Below are positions 30,731-40,719 of a DNA stretch of 64,000 bases, in pieces. The number at the start of each line of letters is the position of its first letter. The stretch's first letter is position 1. The DNA is from Lineus longissimus (Eukaryota > Nemertea > Pilidiophora > Heteronemertea > Lineidae). The notes beneath the pieces were generated by a model. It was not told where the DNA came from. It ran no database searches and was given only the letters and a program-made list of their open reading frames with translations. The translations under genes and the position numbers were made by a program. The stretch covers positions 7,008,001 to 7,072,000 of the forward strand of contig NC_088317.1 in assembly GCF_910592395.1 (NCBI RefSeq), in the 5' to 3' direction.

Positions 30731-30911
30731 TAACGGCACACGAATTTTTATTGGAAGTAGAGTTTCTCGCCGATATTCGATCTAAGCTTGATTGTACCAG
30801 AGAATGCTTGAGACAATTCATTGCCAGTAAGGCAGGAAAGTGTCTCGGGTTCCTTTACGATGTCAACAGGACATGCGGATTACAAAGTATTTGAGTGAAT
30901 CTGATCTACAG
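30731..30911 (+). pseudogene. PAN/apple-like exon, copy A, with nonsense codon
   Basis: After AG the exon reads VTAHEFLLEVEFLADIRS, LDCTRECLRQF, KCLGFLYDV. The Cys spacing (C-x3-C, then KCLGF-Y, then C) fits a PAN/apple module, as in many secreted invertebrate proteins. Small deletions after NRT shift the reading, and TGA replaces TGG of the other copies. It ends CTACAG|GTAACT. The equivalent exons at 34419 and 40534 are open. Confidence 0.5.
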
Positions 30912-31135
30912 GTAACTATTCAGCGACGACAAGCCGATATCAACTACAGGATTATGAAAACTAAAGCGCGGAGAGTGGATCTGCAAAATGATATTATGCT
31001 CCCAGGATTTCTGTACGGAAAAGTGAGTGAAAAAGCAAAAAGCATAGTGCTGGAAGTATAGAATCGCTTGAGATTTGAGGTATTATGGAAATGTATTTGA
31101 TAACAAGTTTCACCATATTGTAAGAAAGGCAAACT

Positions 31136-31141
31136 AATAAA
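31136..31141 (+). terminator. Poly(A) signal, copy A
   Basis: AATAAA lies in a 3' end that is duplicated at 24869, 34958 and (mutated to AATGAA) about 40950. Its place in every copy suggests it is the family's real polyadenylation signal. Confidence 0.5.
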
Positions 31142-31931
31142 GTAAAGCGTCAAATCAAATGGGAGAATGCCTCAATAATCGATGGCTCATCAGAATACTT
31201 TAAAAATTTATATCGCAAATGACATGGATGTTTGTATGTGAGTAACATTAAGGTTTATCTGCGAATAATTACACAGACCTAAAAATGTCATGGATGTTTT
31301 TTTCAGTTTATTCTAAAACACCACGATTTTTATAATGAACAGCAACGGACTAACAAAGCCTCGTTTCGAATTCATGATCAGCGACGTGTACTGTACTGTT
31401 TTATATTGGGAGGCCCTGGTGTCTACTCAGTTATATTCGGCCTTCATGGACAATGGTATGATCCAGGCTTGATGTAACATGAAATCAGCTCGGAACCGTA
31501 CTAACTGACCACAGACGGTCAGTCATATGAAATATGACATGCTTGATTGTTTTCAAAGTAAATGCTTAAATATTGCAAGCAAAGAATTTAGAAGACGGGG
31601 TGCTCCTTGTTCATCCGAAACCAACTATTACCATATCGTTCTACTAAACACTTCGCTAGTTAGGTTAACTTTTAAAAAGTTTCATTCATATCAGCTCTGC
31701 GAATTGCATGCACAAGAAGCATCATCAGTGGCCATGTTTGGAACACATTTTTAGAGTTTATAATATAAGGACAATTGCCAATACCTACTCACTGTATCAT
31801 CAATATTTGCAAGCTCATTTTTAAGACAAAATATAGACCTGGAAAGGTTGTCTTCATATAAGTTGTAGCAATACATTGTTCTTTGAACATGTTCGTAATG
31901 TCCCCGAACCTTTTGGAGATGTGTAACTTGC
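31142..31931. other. Spacer with fragments of the duplication
   Basis: Bases 31160-31330 resemble 41000-41170, and 31405-31460 resembles 24680-24735. No gene is supported. Confidence 0.45.
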
Positions 31932-32236
31932 TTAAAGGCCATATATCAAGGTTTTTTGCCATTTTCTGCTGTAAGACGATTTCAAAAGTGTACCTAACAC
32001 TTTATACAATACAGAAAACCAAATGCAATTAGCTCCATCCATTTTGAAGATATAGCCAATTATGTGTTTGACAACTTGATTACCTAATCAGGCTAGCAAC
32101 TGGCTTGTTAGAGCCAGGCGGCGGGTTCAGCAAAAGTTGTGATGTAGATCAGGTCATCTGTACATGTCATGCAATCATAAAAGCAGGAGGGCCTTAATTA
32201 ATTATGCACACCTGGAAGTAATGTGTTTCATTCACT

Positions 32237-32542
32237 ATGGTGTATTGTGTGGCTCCGAATTGTGTCAAGGATAGCACAAAGAACAATCGAATGACGGATG
32301 GGACCCATTTTCATGAATTTCCAAAGCCAGTTGAACGAGAGAGGAGGAAGCTGTGGATTCGGAAGTGCAAACGTTTGGAGTGTTGGAAGCCTGGGCCTTC
32401 GGCCAAACTTTGCAGTGATCACTTTATCGATACGGATTATCACATGAAGCCGGATATCTGCATCCAACTGAATATTAAATGCCACTTGTTAAAAACAGCT
32501 GTTCCAACCATGTCAATTGCATTTAATGCCCGAGGCTGCTGA
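32237..32542 (+). CDS. THAP-domain protein
   Basis: The 101-aa frame is almost entirely one THAP zinc finger. It has MVYCVAPNC (C-x4-C here), HFHEFP, the invariant Trp in KLWIRKC, W-K-P, LCSDHF (Cys and His ligands) and the terminal AVPT motif. THAP domains bind DNA and are common in P-element and Kolobok transposases and host regulators. No catalytic part follows, so it could be a stand-alone DNA-binding protein or a truncated transposase. The copy at 38009 differs by about one residue (VERE versus VERK), which indicates very recent duplication. Confidence 0.75.
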   Translation: MVYCVAPNCVKDSTKNNRMTDGTHFHEFPKPVERERRKLWIRKCKRLECWKPGPSAKLCSDHFIDTDYHMKPDICIQLNIKCHLLKTAVPTMSIAFNARGC

Positions 32543-32936
32543 GGTCGGTTGTTATACATAATGTGTAGGCCCTATTGGGGCCTGTGATACCGCATAGTGT
32601 CTTCTTGTGTTCCAGCCATAGCAAGGTGACAGCGACACAGGTCAGTGTCAGTGACAGCCACTGTCAATGACAGATTATTGTCATCTGACATCTAGGCCCA
32701 TCTAACGTTGCACGGCATTATATCGTCACGTCAAGATGATTGTGCATAATACCGTCACTTTTCAATAGTAGTTCAGCGTCATGACATAACTGGCGATACA
32801 ACACTGACGAGGCGAAACAATATTGTGCAACATTAGTCTGTTCAAAAATCATACATGTTATGCATCTGCAACCGTCTATCAATGTCTTCTTTGCTATATC
32901 GGCAGGTCTGCCATGCAAATTGATTAACCACAAATT

Positions 32937-33089
32937 CTAATCACTTTCGTCCGAATGATCACTCTCATTATGATCTAGTGATATTAATGGCTCGAACATG
33001 TACGGCTCAACGTTTAAATATCCTTCTGTATCGACCAAAACATCCTCAAATTCACTGCTCTCACTCTCTGAACTGTATGCGGAAGCCAT
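32937..33089 (-). CDS. Small acidic ORF of the THAP element, copy 1
   Basis: A 50-aa frame starts MASAYSSESESSEFEDV and ends NESDHSDESD. The ATG sits in AAGATGGCTTCC, a strong context. YMFEP in an acidic, Ser-rich start is reminiscent of P2X7-ballast-like proteins of invertebrates, but this is a weak resemblance. It may be a first exon. Copy 2 is at 37459. Confidence 0.35.
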   Translation of the reverse strand: MASAYSSESESSEFEDVLVDTEGYLNVEPYMFEPLISLDHNESDHSDESD

Positions 33090-33453
33090 CTTGCTTTGTT
33101 CTGACTGACCTGATCTACGTCATCAAAAAATCCCTAGCGGCCACATGTGGAACTAATCTAAAGTTGTGTGTGGTGGGAAATTCAAATAGTTTAAAATTGA
33201 AAATTGAAATAACTAAATACTGTAATGACTTTATTATTAGAATTTTTTTAATGTCTGGGATCTTGTTTTTTTAACCCTCAACATATTTCATGAGTATCAA
33301 GCATGTTTTCAAACCTTGATATATGACCTTTAATGAATAAACTTCGCCCATCGTATGTATTATTAAAATGTACACTTGCGCTCTTCCAATTTTGAACCGA
33401 TGAGTAGTTTCACTCTTAGAAATTTTTTAATTCGAGTTGATTTCTCTTTTTTT

Positions 33454-33504
33454 AGCTCACCTCTTAGCAGAGGTGAGCTTATCCCATACCGTGGCGTCCG
33501 TCGT

Positions 33505-33572
<68 letters not shown>

Positions 33573-34385
33573 CGTCGTCCGTTAGCAGGGCACGTTTCGT
33601 AACTGTTAGAGCTATTGAGTTGAAACTTGGTACACATGTACCCTTATGTAATGACACCTTGGAGACCAAGTTTCGGTTTGATTTGTTTCATGCTTTGGCC
33701 ACCAGGGGGCCAAACGTTAAAAGTGAAAATATGCAATATCTCCCTTAATAGTGATCGGGAAATAAAAAAAAAATATGGTAGGTACTTCTAGCAAAGGTGC
33801 ATCATATATCCTCCGGGTTTTTGATTTGACCTCCTTTTCAAGGTCACAGAGGTCAAATGGTGTAAATTGGCCGTTAGGATGTAACGATGGCACGTTTCTA
33901 AACTGCAATGACTATTGATACCAAATTTAGTACACATTTACCCCTTAGTCAGGTGATCTCAGGGACCGAAGTTTGGTCCAATATGATTCACCACTTGACC
34001 ACCAGGGGGCAAAATCCAAAAACCTTAAAAATGTGATTATTCCTTAACTTCTTGCCCGATTGCGACCAATTTGATATCATGGGTACATCTAACCACCATA
34101 CAGTATATGTCACACAGGTTTTTAATTTGACCTTCTTGTCAAGGTCACAGAGGTCAAATGGCGTAAATTCGCCGTCAGGCCGTAACTATGGCACGTTTCT
34201 TAACTGCAATGACTGTTGATCACAAATTAAGTACACATGTACCCCTTGGTCAGGTGATCTCAGGTACCGAAGTTTGGTGCGATCTGATTTGCCGTTTGGC
34301 CACTACATGACACAATACCATGCTCTTTATCCATCTTTCCTCCACATGAGGTGAGCACAATGGCCCTGGCCATTTCATTTAACAA
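33454..34385 (+). mobile_element. DR3/CTCF-motif repeat, copy with terminal hairpin
   Basis: It begins with the hairpin AGCTCACCTCT-TAGC-AGAGGTGAGCT (33454-33479). A long (GTC)n tract follows, then about three diverged subunits with AAGGTCACAGAGGTCAAAT (33841, 34142) and CCACCAGGGGGC (33699, 33999). It closes with GGTGAGCACAATGGCCCTGG near 34350-34385. It has no coding capacity; apparent Ser- or Arg-rich frames come from the triplet repeat. Confidence 0.7.
33497..33582 (+). repeat. (GTC)n microsatellite
   Basis: About 27 nearly perfect GTC triplets, with a few CCGTCGT interruptions at either side. It is part of the DR3 repeat. Confidence 0.95.
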
Positions 34386-34418
34386 ACGGAGTCTCCCATA
34401 TTTTGTTCACAAAACAAG

Positions 34419-34602
34419 TAACGGCACACGAATTTCAGCTGGAATTAGAATTTCTCGCCGATATTCGATCTAAGCTTGATTGTACCAGAGAATGCTTGAG
34501 ACAATTCATTGCCAGTAAGGCAGGAAAGTGTCTCGGGTTCCTTTACGACGTCAAAAGGATCGCTTGTGCGGTTAAGAATATTTGGGTGAATCTTATCTAC
34601 AG
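34419..34602 (+). CDS. PAN/apple-like exon, second copy
   Basis: The exon opens TA-ACG after AG and reads VTAHEFQLELEFLADIRS, CTRECLRQF, KCLGFLYDV, then ACAVKN. The frame stays open through a CTACAG end, but the donor is GC (AG|GCAACT) where the other copies have GT. It is two bases shorter than the copy at 40534 before the donor, so the exit phase differs (2 rather than 1). It sits before a family 3' end with AATAAA and may be the last PAN of copy A, displaced by transposon insertions. Confidence 0.4.
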
Positions 34603-34957
34603 GCAACTATGGAGCGCCGACAAGCTGATACCAACCACAGTGGAACCTCCCTTAACGGGTACCACTCTTCTATAACGACACCCTCTCTGTTATGGACACC
34701 ACGGTGGATCCCACACGTTCGTCATATCCATTGCATTATTTGTGCTCTGTTATCAGGACACCTCTCGATGAAGGAGCATTTGACAGTCCCAAGGGTGAAC
34801 TTGATAGAGAGGTTTGGAATGGATGGTATGCTTCCAGGATTTCTGAAGGGAAACTTGAGGGGAATATGTTATAATGCCGAACGCAGAATGGCTAAAGATT
34901 TGTGTCATTTTGTAAACAAGTTTTACCTTAATTACTGGTTGAGAGGCGAACGAATGA

Positions 34958-34963
34958 AATAAA
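34958..34963 (+). terminator. Poly(A) signal, second family 3' end
   Basis: AATAAA in GAATGAAATAAAGCG, matching the 3' ends at 24869 and 31136. Confidence 0.45.
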
Positions 34964-35378
34964 GCGTTAACTTTATGGGTCAATAAAAATGCCTCGGAAA
35001 TCCTCAATATCTAATCATTGATGGCTCGTAATATTTCTTGAGAATTTACATAGTAAATTGCAAAGATGATTATCAGTTAGCCGTGTAGATTGAATAGTCT
35101 CGAATTGAACGCTTTGATACCTGAGAGTGCGAATCGAGTTGACTTGTGAAAATTCAGAGGGCACCAGACATATTCTTTCAATCAAAATATACCTTCCACT
35201 CCTGCAATCATTGATTTATTAGATTAAAAGCTTTGAGAAGAATTGTGTTCTCATAACACAAACTCAATCAATAGTATTGTATAATGATTACGACTGTTCC
35301 TCTAAATCCAAGCATAGATTCCAAAAATTGTTGTTAAGTCATTTGAATTTCTGTTGGTGTGTGATATTGACATCAGCG

Positions 35379-35460
35379 ATGATATCGTTGTCATACTTTC
35401 TTTGCATTTTTGCGATACTGGCACTTGAAGAAGGTGTGATTGCAGCCTCTACCCCGAAAG
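35379..35460 (+). CDS. Signal-peptide exon, copy B of secreted family
   Basis: MISLSYFLCIFAILALEEG then IAASTPK, with donor GTAAGA at 35461. It has the same length and the same phase-1 end as the exon at 25589. The hydrophobic core is kept, but Glu-Glu replaces Ala-Lys near the cleavage region. The frame is conserved between the copies. Confidence 0.55.
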
Positions 35461-37214
35461 GTAAGACAGTGCCCGCACGAAGACCGTGGTTTGGCGAGGT
35501 TTACTCTCATTGTTCTTTTGCTGATCCAAGACTGGAGATTAGGGAACCATGTGCACCATTGATATTGCGGGTCTCCCACGCGATACGGGAAGGAGAGAAC
35601 GAACGATTGTCTTTCTCTTTAGATCTGAATGGTACGATTTGGACATTGTAAAATATATTCCCGTTTCTAAACTTTCCTAGGTATGGCTTGCAGACCATGC
35701 AGGCCTAAGGCCAAGAGCACAATCATGCATTGACACAGCATCGTATTCAGGAATGAGGCTGGGCTTGGTCTGCATTCATGGATCCAGGGCAATGAAACGA
35801 ACTCCAGTCATAGTAACCCGTATTCCAGGCTACAGCCAGATCACATACCGTACGGGCACACCATCTTGCTGGAAATGACGTTCCATTTCGAGATATGGGC
35901 CTGGTCGATCACTAATACTTGGCATTAAGTCAAATCTATACTATAATGCGCGTTGTGGCCGCTATTTAGGAGGTAATTTTTGTTTCAAAATTGGGCCTTG
36001 GAAATGCGTCGAATTCTTGCAACCTTTGGCTTCGTAGGTCTGGATCATACGTAAGAGTGTCACTGAGGGTGTCATACGTCGAATATCTTCGTGGTTTTAG
36101 AATAAATAACAACTTTTCAGAGAGCACGTCGACTGGAGAGTTCCGCTCATTCTCAAAAGCATACACAAACTTCACGCATATTCTCCCTGCCACATCAGTA
36201 TTAGCTTCAAGCACGTATGTAGTGCTATACAACCTGGTCCATGGTGCAGGGTATTAGCAGGGAGATTAATGATTAGCCTGTGTTCTATTTTAGTTCTATT
36301 CGAGAAACACTGACCTGAGTGATAAGGCAAATTCTGCAGAGTGGCCTACCGGAACATGCAGTCAGGGTATCAATAAACAGTTATGCCAGGATGGACAAAA
36401 TATGTACAGTGGCCAGCGCTTGCTCTTTGATTTATTCTTTACTGACTGATGTTGTCAGTTTGAATTGCGTTCTGCATCTCTCCATGCGCCTGGCTTTGGT
36501 CCAACAGTGGCATTGGGTACGGGAGTGGGTAGGTGATATGCCTAATATGTGAGGGCCTTATTTGGAACAGGACCTGCTGTCACTGGTCTCAATGCATTGT
36601 GCAAAATAGTGTACTCCAATCAATCTATTGGGGGTTGCATGTAGATAGCAGCAATAAGTCCCTAAATGCAGTTCATTTCGTGTTTAACCTTTAATAAAAC
36701 TTCGGTAACGTTAGAAATTTAATGTGCTCAATCATCGTGCCCATTTAACTAATGTATATTACATTTCAACTTTGCCCGCTCCATGGGTATATGCTAGTAT
36801 CATAAATGGATAACCCAAATAATCCAAGTTGTCTGAGTTCACGCTAACTCAACCTTTTTCAACAGCCGGTCCCTGACCTTTAACATCGATACTGTGATGG
36901 ACATGAACATCGTGCAATGCTGGAGGGTGGTATTCTTGATTAATTGATTTGACCACGGTCATGACGGTGGACAGGAAAAAAATGAGATCATGGTCAGTTT
37001 CCCTTTAAAATGTTGTTTCGAAATGAAAACATGGATATATGGTTTTAAACGCTGACGGTGATTGTTTATGACTTCGTATCTACACGATTGCTAGTTGAAG
37101 CGTTTATTAGAAATACTAATGTTGTTTTATTCTGATTGTTAGCTCTTCTCGATTGGAAGTTTGATGGATCTGAATCTGATATACGGTTCGTATAACACAT
37201 GCGCAATGAATAGC
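35461..37214 (+). other. Intron-like sequence of copy B with a unique insert
   Basis: 35461-35930 and 36770-37214 match copy A; 35970-36770 is absent there. Within the insert, 35966-36232 on the - strand is open for 88 codons (pieces such as RICVKFVYAFENE and LLFILKPRRYSTYD) and looks protein-like, but I do not recognise it. Confidence 0.4.
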
Positions 37215-37458
37215 TTAAAGGCCATATATCAAGGTTTGAAAACATGCTTGATACTCATGAAATATGTTGAGGGTTAAAAAAACAAGATCCCAGACATTAA
37301 AAAAATTCTAATAATAAAGTCATTACAGTATTTAGTTATTTCAATTTTCAATTTTAAACTATTTGAATTTCCCACCACACACAACTTTAGATTAGTTCCA
37401 CATGTGGCCGCTAGGGATTTTTTGATGACGTAGATCAGGTCAGTCAGAACAAAGCAAG

Positions 37459-37611
37459 ATGGCTTCCGCATACAGTTCAGAGAGTGAGAGCAGTGAATTT
37501 GAGGATGTTTTGGTCGATACAGAAGGATATTTTAACGTTGAGCCGTACATGTTCGAGCCATTAATATCACTAGATCATAATGAGAGTGATCATTCGGACG
37601 AAAGTGATTAG
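37459..37611 (+). CDS. Small acidic ORF of the THAP element, copy 2
   Basis: The same 50-aa acidic frame as 32937-33089, stop TAG at 37609-37611. Directly after the stop, 37615-37833 stays open with CRCITCMIFEQ, a C-x-C-x2-C pattern. The two parts may once have been one protein. Confidence 0.35.
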   Translation: MASAYSSESESSEFEDVLVDTEGYFNVEPYMFEPLISLDHNESDHSDESD

Positions 37612-38008
37612 AATTTGTGGTTAATCAATTTGCATGGCAGACCTGCCGATATAGCAAAGAAGACATTGATAGACGGTTGCAGATGCATAACATGTATGAT
37701 TTTTGAACAGACTAATGTTGCACAATATTGTTTCGCCTCGTCAGTGTTGTATCGCCAGTTATGTCATGACGCTGAACTACTATTGAAAAGTGACGGTATT
37801 TATATGCACAATCATTTTGACGTGACGATATAATGCCGTGCAACGTTAGATAGGCCTAGATGTCAGATGACAATAATCTGTCATTGACAGTGGCTGTCAC
37901 TGATACTGACCTGTGTCGCTGTCACCTTGCTATGGCTGGAACACAAGAAGACACTATGCGGTATCACAGGCCCCACTAGGGCCTACACATTATGTATAAC
38001 AACCGACC

Positions 38009-38314
38009 TCAGCAGCCTCGGGCATTAAATGCAATTGACATGGTTGGAACAGCTGTTTTTAACAAGTGGCATTTAATATTCAGTTGGATGCAGATATCCG
38101 GCTTCATGTGATAATCCGTATCGATAAAGTGATCACTGCAAAGTTTGGCCGAAGGCCCAGGCTTCCAACACTCCAAACGTTTGCACTTCCGAATCCACAG
38201 CTTCCTCCTCTTTCGTTCAACTGGCTTTGGAAATTCATGAAAATGGGTCCCATCCGTCATTCGATTGTTCTTTGTGCTATCCTTGACACAATTCGGAGCC
38301 ACACAATACACCAT
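38009..38314 (-). CDS. THAP-domain protein, copy 2
   Basis: A 101-aa THAP finger, essentially identical to 32237-32542: MVYCVAPNC, HFHEFPKP, LCSDHF and AVPT are all present. No stop or frameshift occurs in either copy. Confidence 0.75.
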   Translation of the reverse strand: MVYCVAPNCVKDSTKNNRMTDGTHFHEFPKPVERKRRKLWIRKCKRLECWKPGPSAKLCSDHFIDTDYHMKPDICIQLNIKCHLLKTAVPTMSIAFNARGC

Positions 38315-38619
38315 AGTGAATGAAACACATTACTTCCAGGTGTGCATAATTAATTAAGGCCCTCCTGCTTTAATGATTGCATGACATGTACAGATAACCT
38401 GATCTACATCACAACTTTTGCTGAACCCGCCGCCTGGCTCTAACAAGCCAGTTGCTAGCCTGATTAGGTAATCAAGTTGTCAAACACATAATTGGCTATA
38501 TCTTCAAAATGGATGGAGCTAATTGCATTTGGTTTTCTGTATTGTATAAAGTGTTAGGTACACTTTTGAAATCGTCTTACAGCAGAAAATGGCAAAAAAC
38601 CTTGATATATGGCCTTTAA

Positions 38620-39083
38620 CGCTTTTCTTTTCAGAATTCGTCTGAGGTTCATTCTTGTGAACAAACTTACCAACTTTATTGCAAAACATAGACACTGCTG
38701 TACACTGTTTTACATTTAATTAATCAGTAACAGGGTCACTTCAGGTCACTTGATGTCACGTCAGCCTAATCGATGTAATAGGCCAAGCCAGGTTCCATTA
38801 TGTTCTGAATAAGCAGAAGCAAGCTAAACAACTTACATGGCGTAGTCTATCACGTGACTCACACGCAGTGCGTACACCAACATGACCAGATGACCGCGTG
38901 CACACCGCTACCAAAGCCGATGTGGTCACGATTAGGATGTTGTTTTAATAGTTTGACATGACAATTTGGACAACATCATCTTATTACCACGAAGCAATTT
39001 TCTTTCAGATAATTGACTTATCATTTATTGTTTATCATCCAATATCAATGGCCAACTCAATTTTCATCATATTTGTTTCGTAG
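38620..39083 (+). other. Flank upstream of LamG exon B, with empty site
   Basis: This stretch parallels 26440-28149 but lacks the 1278-bp transposon: CAGTGCGTACACC at about 38865-38882 is uninterrupted. It ends with the acceptor TTTCGTAG. Confidence 0.6.
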
Positions 39084-39658
39084 TCTGACTGGAAACACGA
39101 GGTATGTTGAATCTCTAGTGTTTGGTAATGTGCTTCAGTTTAATGAGAGGGGAGCAGCTGCAATTCTACCACATATATATGTATTAAAATTTAAAGAGAT
39201 GACTATGACATTTTATATAAGATTCCTTCGAACCCAGCGTGCTAATGATAAATTGATACATTTCAGATGTGGGAGAGATGTAATAACTGTACATTATTCA
39301 AAACGCAAAATTTGGATGATAATTTTAAAGCATTATTTTTTGTCTAAACGTCGCTTGAGACAAGAAAATGTTCACTTTTCAACCAGCCATCAATCGATTG
39401 TCAGTCAAATAAGTTGGCAGCATATTGCTGTTACGATTACCAGGAATTCTACTCGTAAGTCTCATGTCAAAATTCATAGGAATACCAATCTCTTACAAAT
39501 ATCCAGGTATCACTGCGACTATAGGCCTATACGAGCACATGCGTATAGAAAAAAACTTCCATTTTCGGTTAAATCCATTTCAATGAGTCAAATGTCGAAT
39601 ATGAGATTTTACCCAACTATCCTGTCAAAACATGATATTTTAAGGAGCCGAAGAAGAG
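39084..39658 (+). CDS. LamG/pentraxin-like exon, copy B
   Basis: LTGNTRYVESLVFGNVLQF, MTMTFYIRFLRTQ, ISWQHIAVTITR and HRNTNLLQISRYH follow the same order as in copy A. The donor GAAGAG|GTAGGT is conserved. Sequence differences include in-frame indels around ITR and elsewhere. Like copy A it enters in phase 2 and exits in phase 1. The open frame runs on to a stop at about 39754 if the donor is not used. Confidence 0.45.
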
Positions 39659-39929
39659 GTAGGTTTTTCCAATTCCAACCAGATTTCAGGACAAGCCTGG
39701 AGTGCAGCAGGATCACAAGAAGTAGCCTGATTTCTAGAGATCCCTTATCCTTTTGACTCCCACTCCGACTTCATCTCTGATGGACGTTGAATTACACGTA
39801 CATTCATCTTGTGATATATTTCACGTATTTTCATCGGCACACCTGCAACTTTACTACCATATTTCTGTGCATAAGACGGATATAATGAAGTCGTTATCCC
39901 AGTCTGATATTGAGTTCAAAACACTATTA

Positions 39930-40196
39930 CTGTGCATGTACACGCAGTTTATCAAAGGTGATAATGTTCGTCAGTTCTGCCGAGTCGAAACTGGCATTAC
40001 ACTACTGCAATTCACTCTCAAAGTTGAAGTCGGGGTGGTGGAAGTCATAAAAAGATGCGCAACTTCTGTACTAACTAAGCATAAGAAAGCAGAGAGAATG
40101 CATAAGACTATTCACGGCCAACGAGGCGGAAAAGTGTCTCGGGTTCCTTTACGACGTATTAAGAAGGACCAGTTGTACGGTTTACACTTGAAATAA
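39930..40196 (+). pseudogene. Damaged PAN-like exon, copy B
   Basis: LLQFTLKVEVGVVEVIKRC is open in one frame, whereas EAEKCLGFLYDV and SCTVYT match PAN in the next frame. The shared one-base shift near 40090 also occurs in copy A. Here FLYDV is intact, unlike copy A. Confidence 0.45.
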
Positions 40197-40533
40197 TGAA
40201 TACAATTTACAAATTTTACCAAAATTGATTTTGATAAATGTTGCACGCCATATCAATTCTTGCTATTTTTTTTAGTTTGTTAATGCTTTTATATTTAGAC
40301 TCTGCCATCACATTCTCGTACGATGTCGGGCCGGTATTTTTAATGCTTTAGACTATTCTTTGGCATTTTTGCAACTCTGCGTCTAGTCAGTATTGTCAAT
40401 GCCTTAGAGTACTCTACAGCATTCGTGTAATACCGTGTCGGACCAGTAATGTTAATGCTAGTTCGTGTAATACTGTGTAGGGCAGTATTGTTAATGCTAG
40501 ACTCTTCTGTAGCATTCTTATTCTCCAAAAAAG

Positions 40534-40719
40534 TAACGGCACACGAATTTCTGTTGGGATTAGAATTTCTCGCTGATATTCGATCTAATCTTGATTGTAC
40601 CAGAGAATGCTTGAGACAATTCATGGCAAGTAGGGTAAGAAAGTGTTTCGGTTTCCTTTACGACGTCAACAGGACCAGTTGTGCGGTTTACAACGTATTT
40701 GGGTGTATCTCATCTACAG
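40534..40719 (+). CDS. PAN/apple-like exon, third copy
   Basis: After CCAAAAAAG the exon reads VTAHEFLLGLEFLADIRS, LDCTRECLRQF, KCFGFLYDVNRTSCAVYN, and ends CATCTACAG|GTAACT. The Cys arrangement fits a PAN module. Entry and exit are both phase 1, and the entry fits the signal exon's end. The downstream poly(A) hexamer is mutated to AATGAA (about 40950). Confidence 0.5.

Larger units (their letters stand above)
31936..33329 (+). mobile_element. THAP element, TTAA duplication (Kolobok-like), copy 1
   Basis: The element begins AGGCCATATATCAAGG and ends with its inverse CCTTGATATATGACCT. TTAA flanks it at 31932-31935 and 33330-33333. It is 1394 bp and encodes a complete THAP domain on + and a short acidic protein on -, in convergent arrangement. 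TTAA duplications together with a THAP domain are features of Kolobok elements. No DDE transposase core is present, so mobility would need a helper. A near-identical inverted copy is at 37219-38615. Confidence 0.75.
37219..38615 (-). mobile_element. THAP element, TTAA duplication, copy 2 (inverted)
   Basis: The ends AGGCCATATATCAAGG and CCTTGATATATGGCCT are flanked by TTAA at 37215-37218 and 38616-38619. It is 1397 bp and nearly identical to 31936-33329 but in the opposite orientation, so the two can pair as a 1.4-kb stem around 3.9 kb. Confidence 0.75.

Noticed and set aside
33376-33748. Ser-rich and Arg-rich open frames on both strands
   Set aside because: They are translations of the (GTC)n microsatellite and have no sequence complexity outside it.
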